Source: Nautiliaceae bacterium
GTDB lineage: Bacteria > Campylobacterota > Campylobacteria > Campylobacterales > Nautiliaceae
Direction of reading: 5' to 3'
Length of the DNA stretch: 49,650 bases
Assembly (NCBI GenBank): GCA_027062985.1
Contig: JAMOSR010000019.1
Coordinates: 1-49,650 of the forward strand
How positions within the stretch are numbered: the stretch's first letter is position 1; every line of letters begins with the position of its first letter. The notes under the pieces were generated by a model. The model saw nothing but the letters and a program-made list of their open reading frames with translations. It was not told the DNA's origin and made no database searches. The translations under genes were made by a program, and so were the position numbers. Positions 34,778 to 42,987 of this stretch are shown one piece after another.

Positions 34778-35144
34778 AATCAGAGCATATTTAGAAAATA
34801 TTCATTCTTTAAAACACCTTAATTTACTTGAATTTAAAATAGAAAAGTATATACTTAATGTAGTGGTGTTAGAAATGAATATAGATTTAAAAACAGGGGA
34901 TGAGGTTTTTTTAGGTATAAAACCTACGAAGCTTTTTATTTCCGGTAAAATATGCGATTTTGAAAATGTTTTGCCTGTAAAAATAAAAAATATTCAAAAA
35001 GGCGAAATACTTTCAAATGTGTTATGTGAAATTTCATTACAGCAGATAGAAGTTATTATGTTGAGCAAAAACGTGAATTTTGAAAAAGAGGGGTATTTAC
35101 TGTTTAAATCAACCGACGTATATATTATAGGAAAAGTTAAATGA
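34770..35144 (+). CDS. Mop/TOBE-type molybdate-binding protein
   Basis: The 124-residue cytoplasmic protein contains a molybdopterin-binding-like TOBE pattern (TGDEVFLGIKPTKLFIS, then VLPVKIKNIQKGEILSNVLCEI). Such proteins store molybdate or sense it. It overlaps modA by 8 bases and modB by 4, so it belongs to the transporter operon. No DNA-binding domain is present. Confidence 0.7.
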   Translation: MNKIRAYLENIHSLKHLNLLEFKIEKYILNVVVLEMNIDLKTGDEVFLGIKPTKLFISGKICDFENVLPVKIKNIQKGEILSNVLCEISLQQIEVIMLSKNVNFEKEGYLLFKSTDVYIIGKVK

Positions 35145-35818
35145 TAGATTTTACCCCTTTTATTTTGTCGTTTAAACTGGCTTTTTTTGTAACATTGATT
35201 TTGCTTGTTGTCGGTATTCCTTTTGCATGGTGGCTGTCTCGTTTGAAATCCGGCATAAAACCTCTAATAGAATCCATTACGGCCCTTCCTATAGTATTGC
35301 CGCCTTCGGTACTGGGATTTTATCTTTTAGTTTTTTTATCCCCTGATTCTTTTTTTGGAAAAGTCATTTACGATATTTTTAATATTAAACTTGTTTTTAC
35401 ATTTGAAGGATTGGTAATTGCGAGTTGTATTTATTCTTTTCCTTTTATGATTCAGCCTATTCAAAGCGGTTTTGAGAGTCTTAACAAAAATATAATAGAA
35501 GCTTCTTACGTAAGCGGCAAAGGTTTTTTGACAACGCTTTTTAGGGTAATTCTTCCAAATATAAAAACTTCTCTTTTAACTGCGATTATTATTACTTTTG
35601 CTCATACTATAGGGGAATTTGGAGTAGTATTGATGGTGGGAGGAGCTATACCTGGGAAAACGGAAGTTGCAAGTGTGGCGATTTATGATTTTGTTGAAAC
35701 TCTTGATTATAAAAATGCCCATATATACAGTGCCATTATGCTTTTAATAAGTTTTACGGTATTACTTGCGGTTTATTATATAAATTACAGGATAAAGAAA
35801 AAACATGGTATCGGTTAA
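35141..35818 (+). CDS. modB: Molybdate ABC transporter permease
   Basis: The 225-residue inner-membrane protein has five or six helices and the EAA loop ASYVSGKGFLTTLFRVILPN that contacts ModC. HTIGEFGVVLMVGG is characteristic of ModB. It overlaps modC by 14 bases. Confidence 0.94.
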   Translation: MIDFTPFILSFKLAFFVTLILLVVGIPFAWWLSRLKSGIKPLIESITALPIVLPPSVLGFYLLVFLSPDSFFGKVIYDIFNIKLVFTFEGLVIASCIYSFPFMIQPIQSGFESLNKNIIEASYVSGKGFLTTLFRVILPNIKTSLLTAIIITFAHTIGEFGVVLMVGGAIPGKTEVASVAIYDFVETLDYKNAHIYSAIMLLISFTVLLAVYYINYRIKKKHGIG

Positions 35819-36668
35819 TATTACAAAAACACTTCACGGTTCTAAAGGAAAGATGGAGCTTAATTGTGATTTTGAAATTTCTAAAGGGGATTTTTTAGCC
35901 GTTTTCGGGCCTAGCGGTAGCGGTAAGACTACTCTTTTGAGAGTTATAGCCGGTTTGGAAAAATCAAAAGGAGAAATTGTAGTCGATAAAAAAGTTTGGC
36001 AAAACGATAAAATTTTTTTAAAACCTCAAAAAAGAGAAATAGGGTTTGTTTTTCAGGATTTTGCTCTTTTTCCTAATATGACGGTACTTGAAAATCTTTT
36101 GTATGTAAATAATGATAAAAAATTTGCTTTAAAGCTGCTTAAAATGGGGGAAATTTTGGAATTAAAAGACAGATTCCCTTTAATGCTCAGCGGTGGTCAA
36201 AAACAAAGAGTCGCTTTAATAAGGGCTATTATGAGAAAACCTAAACTGCTTTTAATGGATGAGCCTTTTTCGGCTCTTGATGTTTCTATGAGGGAAAAAC
36301 TTCAAAATGAAATTTATATGTTTCATAGGGAGTTTGGACTAACTACCATTATGGTGTCTCATTCCCCGGGCGAAATTTATAAACTGGCCAATAAAGTTTT
36401 AGAAATAGACCATGGAAAAATTATAAATTTCGGGGATGTTTCAAAAATTCTATTAAAAACAAATACAAGCGAAAAATTTTCAATAGAAGGAACTATTCTT
36501 GATATAATAAAAACAGATGTAATTTATATTGCAGTAGTCGAAATAGCTTCTAGAATAGTTGAAATAGTCCTTTCTCAAAAGGAGGCTTTAAATTTTAAAA
36601 CCGGAGATAAAATTATAATATCGACTAAAGCTTTTCATCCGAATATAAAATTAAAGGAAAAAGTATGA
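35805..36668 (+). CDS. modC: Molybdate ABC transporter ATP-binding protein
   Basis: The 287-residue protein has Walker A GPSGSGKTTLLR, signature LSGGQKQRVALIRAI, Walker B LLLMDEPFSALD and the switch histidine in MVSHSPGEI. A C-terminal Mop-like domain (about 220-283, LNFKTGDKIIISTKAF) may bind molybdate for feedback. It overlaps the response regulator gene by four bases. Confidence 0.94.
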   Translation: MVSVNITKTLHGSKGKMELNCDFEISKGDFLAVFGPSGSGKTTLLRVIAGLEKSKGEIVVDKKVWQNDKIFLKPQKREIGFVFQDFALFPNMTVLENLLYVNNDKKFALKLLKMGEILELKDRFPLMLSGGQKQRVALIRAIMRKPKLLLMDEPFSALDVSMREKLQNEIYMFHREFGLTTIMVSHSPGEIYKLANKVLEIDHGKIINFGDVSKILLKTNTSEKFSIEGTILDIIKTDVIYIAVVEIASRIVEIVLSQKEALNFKTGDKIIISTKAFHPNIKLKEKV

Positions 36669-37312
36669 AAATTTTACTTGTTGAAGACGATGAATTTATA
36701 GGTGAGAGTATAAAAGATTATTTTGAACTTCAGGGAAATCGTGTAGATTATTATTCTTCTCCTAAAAAGGCTTTAGAAGAGATATATCCTAATAATTATG
36801 ATATTTTTTTAATAGATATTAATATGCCCGGTATGAACGGATATGAATTTTATGAGGAGCTTAAAAATTATGCCGGGGAAGTGCCGGTAATATTTATTAC
36901 CGCTTATTCTGATATAGAACATGTGGAAAAAGCGTTTGAGTTAGGTGCGGCGGATTATATTAAAAAGCCTTTTGATTTAAAAGAGCTTGAGCTTCGTGTT
37001 AAGAGACTGGTTTTTAAAAAAACCAACTGGATAAAAATAAGTGACAATTATAAATTTGACTTAAGTAAACTAAAACTTTTTTATAAGGATAAAGAAGTTG
37101 ATTTAACCCAGAACGAAAAATATTTTTTGGAAATTTTAGTAAAAAACATAGGGCAGGTAGTTGATAACGAAACATTAAAAGATTATGTATGGGACGGAAA
37201 GGATATATGTAACAACACCATAAGAACCCATGTGAAAAAGCTTAGAAGCAAGTTGGAAGAAAATTTTATTAAAAACGTTAGGGGAAGCGGATATAAAATT
37301 GAGAAACAGTAA
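36665..37312 (+). CDS. OmpR/PhoB-family response regulator
   Basis: The 215-residue protein has a receiver domain with acidic residues near 8-9, phospho-acceptor Asp51 in FLIDINMPG, Thr in FITAY and Lys in YIKKPFD. A C-terminal winged helix follows (TIRTHVKKLRSKL, VRGSGYKI). It overlaps modC upstream and the kinase downstream, so it is co-transcribed with the mod operon. That linkage and the nearby 11-bp direct repeats suggest control of nap, hao and related genes (inference). Confidence 0.9.
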   Translation: MKILLVEDDEFIGESIKDYFELQGNRVDYYSSPKKALEEIYPNNYDIFLIDINMPGMNGYEFYEELKNYAGEVPVIFITAYSDIEHVEKAFELGAADYIKKPFDLKELELRVKRLVFKKTNWIKISDNYKFDLSKLKLFYKDKEVDLTQNEKYFLEILVKNIGQVVDNETLKDYVWDGKDICNNTIRTHVKKLRSKLEENFIKNVRGSGYKIEKQ

Positions 37313-38909
37313 CGATTTTAAATTTGATATCACTATAGCTTTTGTGATTTTTGCCTTTTTAATAGTCGTAAGTGTTACTTATACGGCTATTTATATTTTT
37401 ACAAATTTAACAACACAGGAATTTAAAGAAAAAGTTAAACTTTCGGCAAACAGTTTTTATTATATCTATAACCAAAAAGAAAATTCCATAAAAAACAGCG
37501 TCAGGGCTTTGGCTTCTAATGATATTTTTAACGTAAAATTCAATGTAAATCCGGAAATAATAAAATCGGTGTTTAAAACAATGCTTCTTGCTAATTATTC
37601 TATAAAAGAAATAAATTATTATAATCCTTACGGAAAGCTTGAGGTAGGATGTGAAAAATTTAATAAAAATGTTATCTGTTATTCGGATAACAGAAGAATG
37701 CTTAACACCAAAAACTTTAAATTTGACAAGCTTTTTATAAGAAGAAATTTTGTAAAAGACGCTATAGAGTTTATATCCATATCTCCAATCATAAATACAA
37801 AAAAGGGTTTTATAGAAGTTAAGTCCTTAATTCATTTAGACTATCCTTCCGATTTATTTAACCTTATTTTAGTGGATAAAAAAGGTATTATTCATTTTAT
37901 GTCTTCTTCTTATTCAAGACCGGTTAATAGTATATATGATATTTTTAATTATTTTTTAGGGGATAAAATATTAAAAACAAAAGAAGGTTTTGTTACCGAT
38001 GATATTTATGTAAAAGAGTTTTCTTCTGATTTTAAAATTATTTTTATTCAAAATAAAAGCGTAATAAGCAAAACCAATAGAGTTTCTCAGAAAATGGCTT
38101 TTATTATGCTTATAATTTCTATTTTTGTAGCTATTCCCCTTGGAATGTTTTTTTCAAAACCTTTTTATAAATTTTATGAAGAGCTTGATAAAAGAGTAAA
38201 AGAAGAAATAGAAAAAAGACAGCAAAAAGAACAGTTGTTAATGCATCAGAGCAAACTTGCTGCCCTTGGTGAAATGCTTGGGAATATAGCCCATCAGTGG
38301 AGACATCCTTTAACTAGGCTTTCCTTGCTTATTCAAAATCTTGAAATGGCTTTTAAAATGAATAAACTCGATGATAAAAGGTTTAACCAGTTTAAAGAAA
38401 ACGCTATGCTTCAGATAAATTATATGTCAAATACGATAGATGATTTTATTAACTTTTTTAAAAAAGATACAAAAAAAGTAGAGTTTTATCCAAACGAAAT
38501 AGTAGAAGACGCTATAAAACTTATAGAAGGAAGAATCAAACAAAACGGAGTGGAAATTATCAGGGAAATAGGTTCTGCTAAATCTGTTTACGGATATAAA
38601 ACGGAATTTTCTCAAGTTATACTTAATATTTTAAATAATGCTATTGATGTTTTAACAGAAAGAAACATAAAGGATAAAAAGATATGGATAAGAATAAACG
38701 GTAATAAATTAGAGATAGAAGATAATGCAGGAGGAATACCTGAAGAGATAAAAGATAAAATATTTGAACCTTATTTTACCACTAAATTTCAGTCTCAAGG
38801 GACGGGAATAGGACTTTATATGAGTAGAGTCATAATAACTCAGCATTTTAACGGCAAATTGTATGTTTATAATTCAAAAAACGGGGCTGTATTTGTAATA
38901 GAAGTGTAA
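37299..38909 (+). CDS. Membrane sensor histidine kinase
   Basis: The 536-residue protein has two membrane helices (about 10-34 and 265-288) around a 230-residue periplasmic sensor domain, then a coiled coil and kinase core. The phospho-acceptor is His332 in NIAHQWRHPL; the N box is VILNILNNAIDVL, and the G boxes are IEDNAGGIPEEI and GTGIGLYMS. The sensor domain shows no motif I recognise, so the signal (nitrate, nitrite or molybdate) is a guess. The start is TTG at 37299, overlapping the regulator gene by 14 bases. Confidence 0.9.
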   Translation: MRNSNDFKFDITIAFVIFAFLIVVSVTYTAIYIFTNLTTQEFKEKVKLSANSFYYIYNQKENSIKNSVRALASNDIFNVKFNVNPEIIKSVFKTMLLANYSIKEINYYNPYGKLEVGCEKFNKNVICYSDNRRMLNTKNFKFDKLFIRRNFVKDAIEFISISPIINTKKGFIEVKSLIHLDYPSDLFNLILVDKKGIIHFMSSSYSRPVNSIYDIFNYFLGDKILKTKEGFVTDDIYVKEFSSDFKIIFIQNKSVISKTNRVSQKMAFIMLIISIFVAIPLGMFFSKPFYKFYEELDKRVKEEIEKRQQKEQLLMHQSKLAALGEMLGNIAHQWRHPLTRLSLLIQNLEMAFKMNKLDDKRFNQFKENAMLQINYMSNTIDDFINFFKKDTKKVEFYPNEIVEDAIKLIEGRIKQNGVEIIREIGSAKSVYGYKTEFSQVILNILNNAIDVLTERNIKDKKIWIRINGNKLEIEDNAGGIPEEIKDKIFEPYFTTKFQSQGTGIGLYMSRVIITQHFNGKLYVYNSKNGAVFVIEV

Positions 38910-38912
38910 AAA

Positions 38913-38932
38913 AGCACTTTATAAGCACTTAA
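38913..38932 (+). promoter_or_regulatory. 11-bp-spaced CACTTT direct repeat before the tetraheme cytochrome
   Basis: AGCACTTTATAAGCACTTAA repeats CACTT at an 11-base period, and the -10 box starts exactly 13 bases after the second half-site begins. The geometry is identical to that at haoA. Confidence 0.5.
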
Positions 38933-38938
38933 TTTGTT

Positions 38939-38944
38939 TATAAT
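38939..38944 (+). promoter_or_regulatory. -10 box of the tetraheme cytochrome promoter
   Basis: A perfect TATAAT lies 25 bases before the ATG at 38969. It separates this gene from the mod/two-component operon upstream. Confidence 0.55.
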
Positions 38945-38968
38945 CCTCCTAAAAAAAAAGGTTTGAGA

Positions 38969-39526
38969 ATGAAAAAATCTACTCTTGGAGCGTTAATAGT
39001 AGGAGCTGTTGTAGGGCTTGGTATTTCTTATGTTGCAGCTGTTATGGTGGATATTACAGGACAGCCTAAATTTTGTGCCAACTGTCATACGATGAAACCT
39101 ATGATTGAAAGTTTTCATTACAGTGTGCACGGAGGAAATAACCCTCAAGGATTTGCCGTTCATCACTGTACGGACTGTCATCTTCCGCACAACTCTTTAA
39201 TCGGGTATTTGTTTGCAAAAGGGTTAAGTGGGGCAAGAGATGCAATGGCTCAGTTTGGTGTTCTTAAAATGGTTGATTTTAAAGAAAATTTCTGGGAAAT
39301 GAAACATTATACATATGACAGCGGATGTTTGCACTGTCACCATGGAATAAAAGAGCCTGAAAAAGCAATCGGACTTGCAGATAATGTAAAAGAATTGCAT
39401 CAAAAATATTATTGGGATGCTAAAAATTCAGGAAAAGATATCAGCTGTGTAAATTGTCACAACGACTATACAATGAGTCATTTTGCTCATCCTAACTTGT
39501 TGGAAACCCTTCATACTGCGGAATAA
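38969..39526 (+). CDS. NapC/NrfH-family tetraheme quinol dehydrogenase
   Basis: The 185-residue protein has an N-terminal membrane anchor (about 6-26) and four heme sites, CANCH (36), CTDCH (67), CLHCH (120) and CVNCH (160). The first heme motif continues as HTMKPM, as in NrfH. It should oxidise menaquinol and feed a periplasmic reductase. NapGH already serves NapA and no nrfA is seen, so Hao is the best candidate partner; it shares the haoA promoter pattern. ATG at 38969 follows AAGG by seven bases; a TTG two codons earlier is the alternative. Confidence 0.88.
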   Translation: MKKSTLGALIVGAVVGLGISYVAAVMVDITGQPKFCANCHTMKPMIESFHYSVHGGNNPQGFAVHHCTDCHLPHNSLIGYLFAKGLSGARDAMAQFGVLKMVDFKENFWEMKHYTYDSGCLHCHHGIKEPEKAIGLADNVKELHQKYYWDAKNSGKDISCVNCHNDYTMSHFAHPNLLETLHTAE

Positions 39527-39581
39527 TTTTCAATTTTCTTCTTTTTTTCTCCTTAATATATATTTAATGTAAAATTTTTGT

Positions 39582-39587
39582 TACAAT
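39582..39587 (+). promoter_or_regulatory. Probable -10 box before the thioredoxin-like/ccsBA operon
   Basis: TACAAT lies 22 bases before the ATG at 39610, after a T-rich tract. Confidence 0.45.
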
Positions 39588-39609
39588 ACCTCAAAAAAAA
39601 GGTGTTGAA

Positions 39610-40029
39610 ATGAAAAAAGTGCTGCTTTTATTGGTAGGTATTTTTCTGTTTGCTTTTGAATGGAGCGGAAAAGTAAATTGGGCGATGAGTTATGATTTGG
39701 CAAAGTCGATTGCCGCTAAAGAAAATAAACTGGTAATGGTGGATATTGCTCTAACAAACTGTCCTCCATGCAGGTATTTAGCGACTAAAGTTTACACGGA
39801 TGATAAAGTTGCGAATTATATAAACAGTAATTTCGTACCGGTGTTTTATCTAGCGGACCAAGATAATATCCCTACGGAGGTTCGAAACTATTTTACAGGT
39901 TCTACTCCGACGATTCTTTTCATAAAACCAAACGGAGAGCTTGTTTATTCTTTTATAGGTGCAAGACCTCCTAGTGCTTTTTTAAAAATTTTACAGGATG
40001 TTAACAGTAAATATAAGGTTTCTAAATGA
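39610..40029 (+). CDS. Periplasmic thioredoxin-fold protein with CPPC motif
   Basis: The 139-residue protein has a signal peptide (MKKVLLLLVGIFLFAF) and a thioredoxin-like domain with active site NCPPC (Cys51, Cys54) and cis-proline region STPTILFIKPNG. It probably reduces apocytochrome disulfides for heme attachment, receiving electrons from CcdA. It overlaps ccsBA by four bases, which supports a role in cytochrome c maturation. Confidence 0.85.
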   Translation: MKKVLLLLVGIFLFAFEWSGKVNWAMSYDLAKSIAAKENKLVMVDIALTNCPPCRYLATKVYTDDKVANYINSNFVPVFYLADQDNIPTEVRNYFTGSTPTILFIKPNGELVYSFIGARPPSAFLKILQDVNSKYKVSK

Positions 40030-42518
40030 AAGAGGTGTTAAAAAGAATTTATAAAATTTTCTTTTCGCTTGAAGTTGCGGTTGTGCTTTCTTTGTTGTTT
40101 ATAGCCGGTCAGATGTATGCTACCTTAGGATTTGGTACAATGCAGGAAGCGTGGAAATATGTTTATGAAACAAAATGGTTTGAAGCTATTATGTGGCTTC
40201 TTGGCATTAATCTTATTGGAGTTATGTTTAAATACAAAACCTATAAAAAACCACCTGTTTTTATTTTGCATCTTTCCATCATAATTATTTTAATAGGAGC
40301 GGCTGTTACAAGATATTTCGGATACGAGGGAACTCTTCATTTAAGAAACGGAGAAACCAAATCGGTAATTATGATAGAAAAAAGCAAGGCAAATCCTGCA
40401 GACGTTTATCCGAAAGAACTTGGCTTTAAAGTAAAACTTGATAAGTTTGTAATGAGAAAATATCCGGGAAGTATGCAGCCAAGTTCTTATGACAGTTATG
40501 TTACCGTTATAGATGAAAAAAATAATAAAAAATTTCAGTATCATATTTATATGAACCATATTTTGGTTTATGGAGGATATAGATTTTATCAGGCAAGTTA
40601 CGATATGGACGAACAGGGCAGTATTCTTTCGGTAAATCATGACCCTGGTATGTGGATTACTTATTTTGGCTATCTTTTACTTGCGATAGGATTTTTATGG
40701 AGTATGATTTATAAAAAGAGCAGATTTATGTTAACGGTTAAAAAATTAAAACAAAGCGGGCTGTTTGCTTTTTTCATGGTTATGTTTTTAGGTTACGGTG
40801 CGAATTTATATGCTTTTGATTTAAAAGAGTATGCTCAAAAATCAAAAGCCGTTGCCGATGAGTGGAGCAGGGTGCTGGTTCAAAAAAGCGGTAGGGTTGA
40901 GCCTATGGATACCCTTGATTTGGATATAGTCCATAAGCTTACTTTAAAATCAAAAATGCATGGTCTTGATTACAATCAAATAGTTGCCGGAATGGTGGCC
41001 TATCCTAATGAATTTCAAAAAATTCCTCTTATTTATGTAGGACATCCGGCAATAAGAAAACTTCTTGGAATTAATGGAAAATACGCTCCTTATAACGCTT
41101 TTTTCTTTCCAAACGGAGATTTTAAGTTTTCAAAAGAGATTGATACGGCATTTAAAACACCTGATAAAGACAGAACCATTTTGCAAAGAGAATGGATAAA
41201 AATTAATGAAAGAGTGTATGTAGCATTTGAGGTTTATACGGCTAAAATATTTAAAATTTTTCCTACCCCTAATGCAAAAAGTATGAATTACAGATGGTTT
41301 AGTATAGATGATATTCAACAAGCCATTAAAATGGGAATGATGAACCCTATTGACGCTCAGTTTTATTTTAATCTTTTTAGGGATTTGGCTTTTGGAGTAA
41401 AAAATTATGACGTGAAACTGGAACGCGAAACCCGTCTTAAAATATATGAACTTCAAAAAAGTTATTCAGCTGAAATATTACCTAGCCCTAGCCGAATAAA
41501 ATGGGAAATTACTTATAACAGAATGCAGATATTTCCTAAACTTATAGGAATATATACGACTATCGGTCTTCTTGCTATAGTTTTAGGGTTTATTGAGATT
41601 TTAAAAGAGAAAAGATTTAGAAAACTTGAGATTTCTTTAGTCATTATTGGATGGCTTGCCATTTTAATTCATACGGCAAATATGCTTCTTAGATGGTATG
41701 TCGCAGGGCATGCTCCTTGGTCTGATGCGTATGAATCTATTATATTTATTGCATGGGGTGCTGCTTTTGCAAGTGTATTGTTTTTTAGACGTTCAATGCT
41801 TGCCCTTGGTGCCGGGTTGTTTGTTGCGGGTATGTTTATGATGGTGGCTCATTTAAACAATATTAATCCTCAAATTACCAATCTGGTGCCGGTTTTAAAA
41901 AGTTACTGGCTGCTTATTCATGTTGCCGTAATTACTTCAAGTTACGGATTTTTAAGTGTTGGGGCGATGTTGGGGCTGCTTAATTTAATTTTGTTTGCTT
42001 TAAGAAAATACAGACCTCTTGACAATCAGATAAAACAGCTTAATAATATTATTTATATAGCTCTTTATATCGGTTTGGCCCTTCTTAGTATCGGTACGTT
42101 TCTTGGAGGTGTTTGGGCAAATGAAAGCTGGGGTAGATATTGGTCTTGGGACCCTAAAGAGACTTGGAGTCTTATTTCTATGGTAGTTTATGCCCTTGTT
42201 ATTCATACTAAGATGATTCCTAAAATGAGAGGGGAGTTTATTTTTTCTTTATTGGCGTTTTTATCGTTTTTCTTTATTTTATTTACTTATTTTGGAGTCA
42301 ATTTCTATATTGCTCAGGGACTTCACAGTTACGGACAGGGAGTTGCCGACGGTTACGGATGGGTAAATATTTTATTTGCCGGAATGGGGGCATGGTTTGG
42401 AGTGTTTATTTTTGGAATTGGAAGTGCCATTATGCAAAAAATTTCAAAACCGGTTGAGCTTGTTACCGATAACGATAAAAACGATTATCATCCGGAGTTT
42501 AAAAAGGAGAAAAAATGA
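40026..42518 (+). CDS. ccsBA: Fused cytochrome c synthetase CcsBA (System II)
   Basis: The 830-residue membrane protein joins a CcsB-like N-terminal half (about 1-490, with ResB-like helices and a periplasmic domain) to a CcsA half. The CcsA half has the heme-binding WWD motif WGRYWSWDPKETWS near residue 700 and conserved histidines such as the one in YVAGHAPWSDAYES. It exports heme and attaches it to CXXCH motifs. Fusion of CcsB and CcsA is normal in Campylobacterota. All the multiheme cytochromes in this window would depend on such an enzyme. Confidence 0.95.
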   Translation: MKEVLKRIYKIFFSLEVAVVLSLLFIAGQMYATLGFGTMQEAWKYVYETKWFEAIMWLLGINLIGVMFKYKTYKKPPVFILHLSIIIILIGAAVTRYFGYEGTLHLRNGETKSVIMIEKSKANPADVYPKELGFKVKLDKFVMRKYPGSMQPSSYDSYVTVIDEKNNKKFQYHIYMNHILVYGGYRFYQASYDMDEQGSILSVNHDPGMWITYFGYLLLAIGFLWSMIYKKSRFMLTVKKLKQSGLFAFFMVMFLGYGANLYAFDLKEYAQKSKAVADEWSRVLVQKSGRVEPMDTLDLDIVHKLTLKSKMHGLDYNQIVAGMVAYPNEFQKIPLIYVGHPAIRKLLGINGKYAPYNAFFFPNGDFKFSKEIDTAFKTPDKDRTILQREWIKINERVYVAFEVYTAKIFKIFPTPNAKSMNYRWFSIDDIQQAIKMGMMNPIDAQFYFNLFRDLAFGVKNYDVKLERETRLKIYELQKSYSAEILPSPSRIKWEITYNRMQIFPKLIGIYTTIGLLAIVLGFIEILKEKRFRKLEISLVIIGWLAILIHTANMLLRWYVAGHAPWSDAYESIIFIAWGAAFASVLFFRRSMLALGAGLFVAGMFMMVAHLNNINPQITNLVPVLKSYWLLIHVAVITSSYGFLSVGAMLGLLNLILFALRKYRPLDNQIKQLNNIIYIALYIGLALLSIGTFLGGVWANESWGRYWSWDPKETWSLISMVVYALVIHTKMIPKMRGEFIFSLLAFLSFFFILFTYFGVNFYIAQGLHSYGQGVADGYGWVNILFAGMGAWFGVFIFGIGSAIMQKISKPVELVTDNDKNDYHPEFKKEKK

Positions 42519-42985
42519 TTTGTGATTTATGCGGTAGTAATAAAAATGTAAGTGTTTTTAAAGTGGAGCCTAAAGATGAATATGTAAATTTATGTGAAGT
42601 TTGCAAAAGTCAAATTGAAAGCGGAAATCTTGACGAAAATCATTTTCAGTGTCTAAATGATTCTATGTGGAGCGAAAAAAGCGCTGTTAAGGTTTTAACT
42701 TACAGACTTTTAAAAAAGCTCGGACGGGCAGACTTAATGGATATGATGTATCTTGAACCTGAAGAATTGGCATGGGCTCAGGCTGAAGCCGAAGAAAAGT
42801 TTGATAGTGTAGGCAATAAATTAAACAACGGCGATAACATTATGGTTATAAAAGATTTGCCTGTAAAAGGCGGAGATACTATAAAAAGAGGAACGGTATT
42901 TAAAAATATACGCTTAGGGGATACCCCGGGGCATATTTTGGCTAAAAATATTTATATAAAAACGGAGTTCATAAAAAAGGTTTAG
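42515..42985 (+). CDS. PhnA/YjdM-family zinc-ribbon protein
   Basis: The 156-residue protein starts with a zinc ribbon (CDLCGS, then CEVCKS) and ends with the PhnA domain (VIKDLPVKGGDTIKRGTVFKNI). PhnA proteins were linked by name to phosphonate use, but the family role is unclear and no phosphonate genes are near. It lies between ccsBA and hemA, overlapping ccsBA by four bases. Confidence 0.82.
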   Translation: MICDLCGSNKNVSVFKVEPKDEYVNLCEVCKSQIESGNLDENHFQCLNDSMWSEKSAVKVLTYRLLKKLGRADLMDMMYLEPEELAWAQAEAEEKFDSVGNKLNNGDNIMVIKDLPVKGGDTIKRGTVFKNIRLGDTPGHILAKNIYIKTEFIKKV

Positions 42986-42987
42986 TA

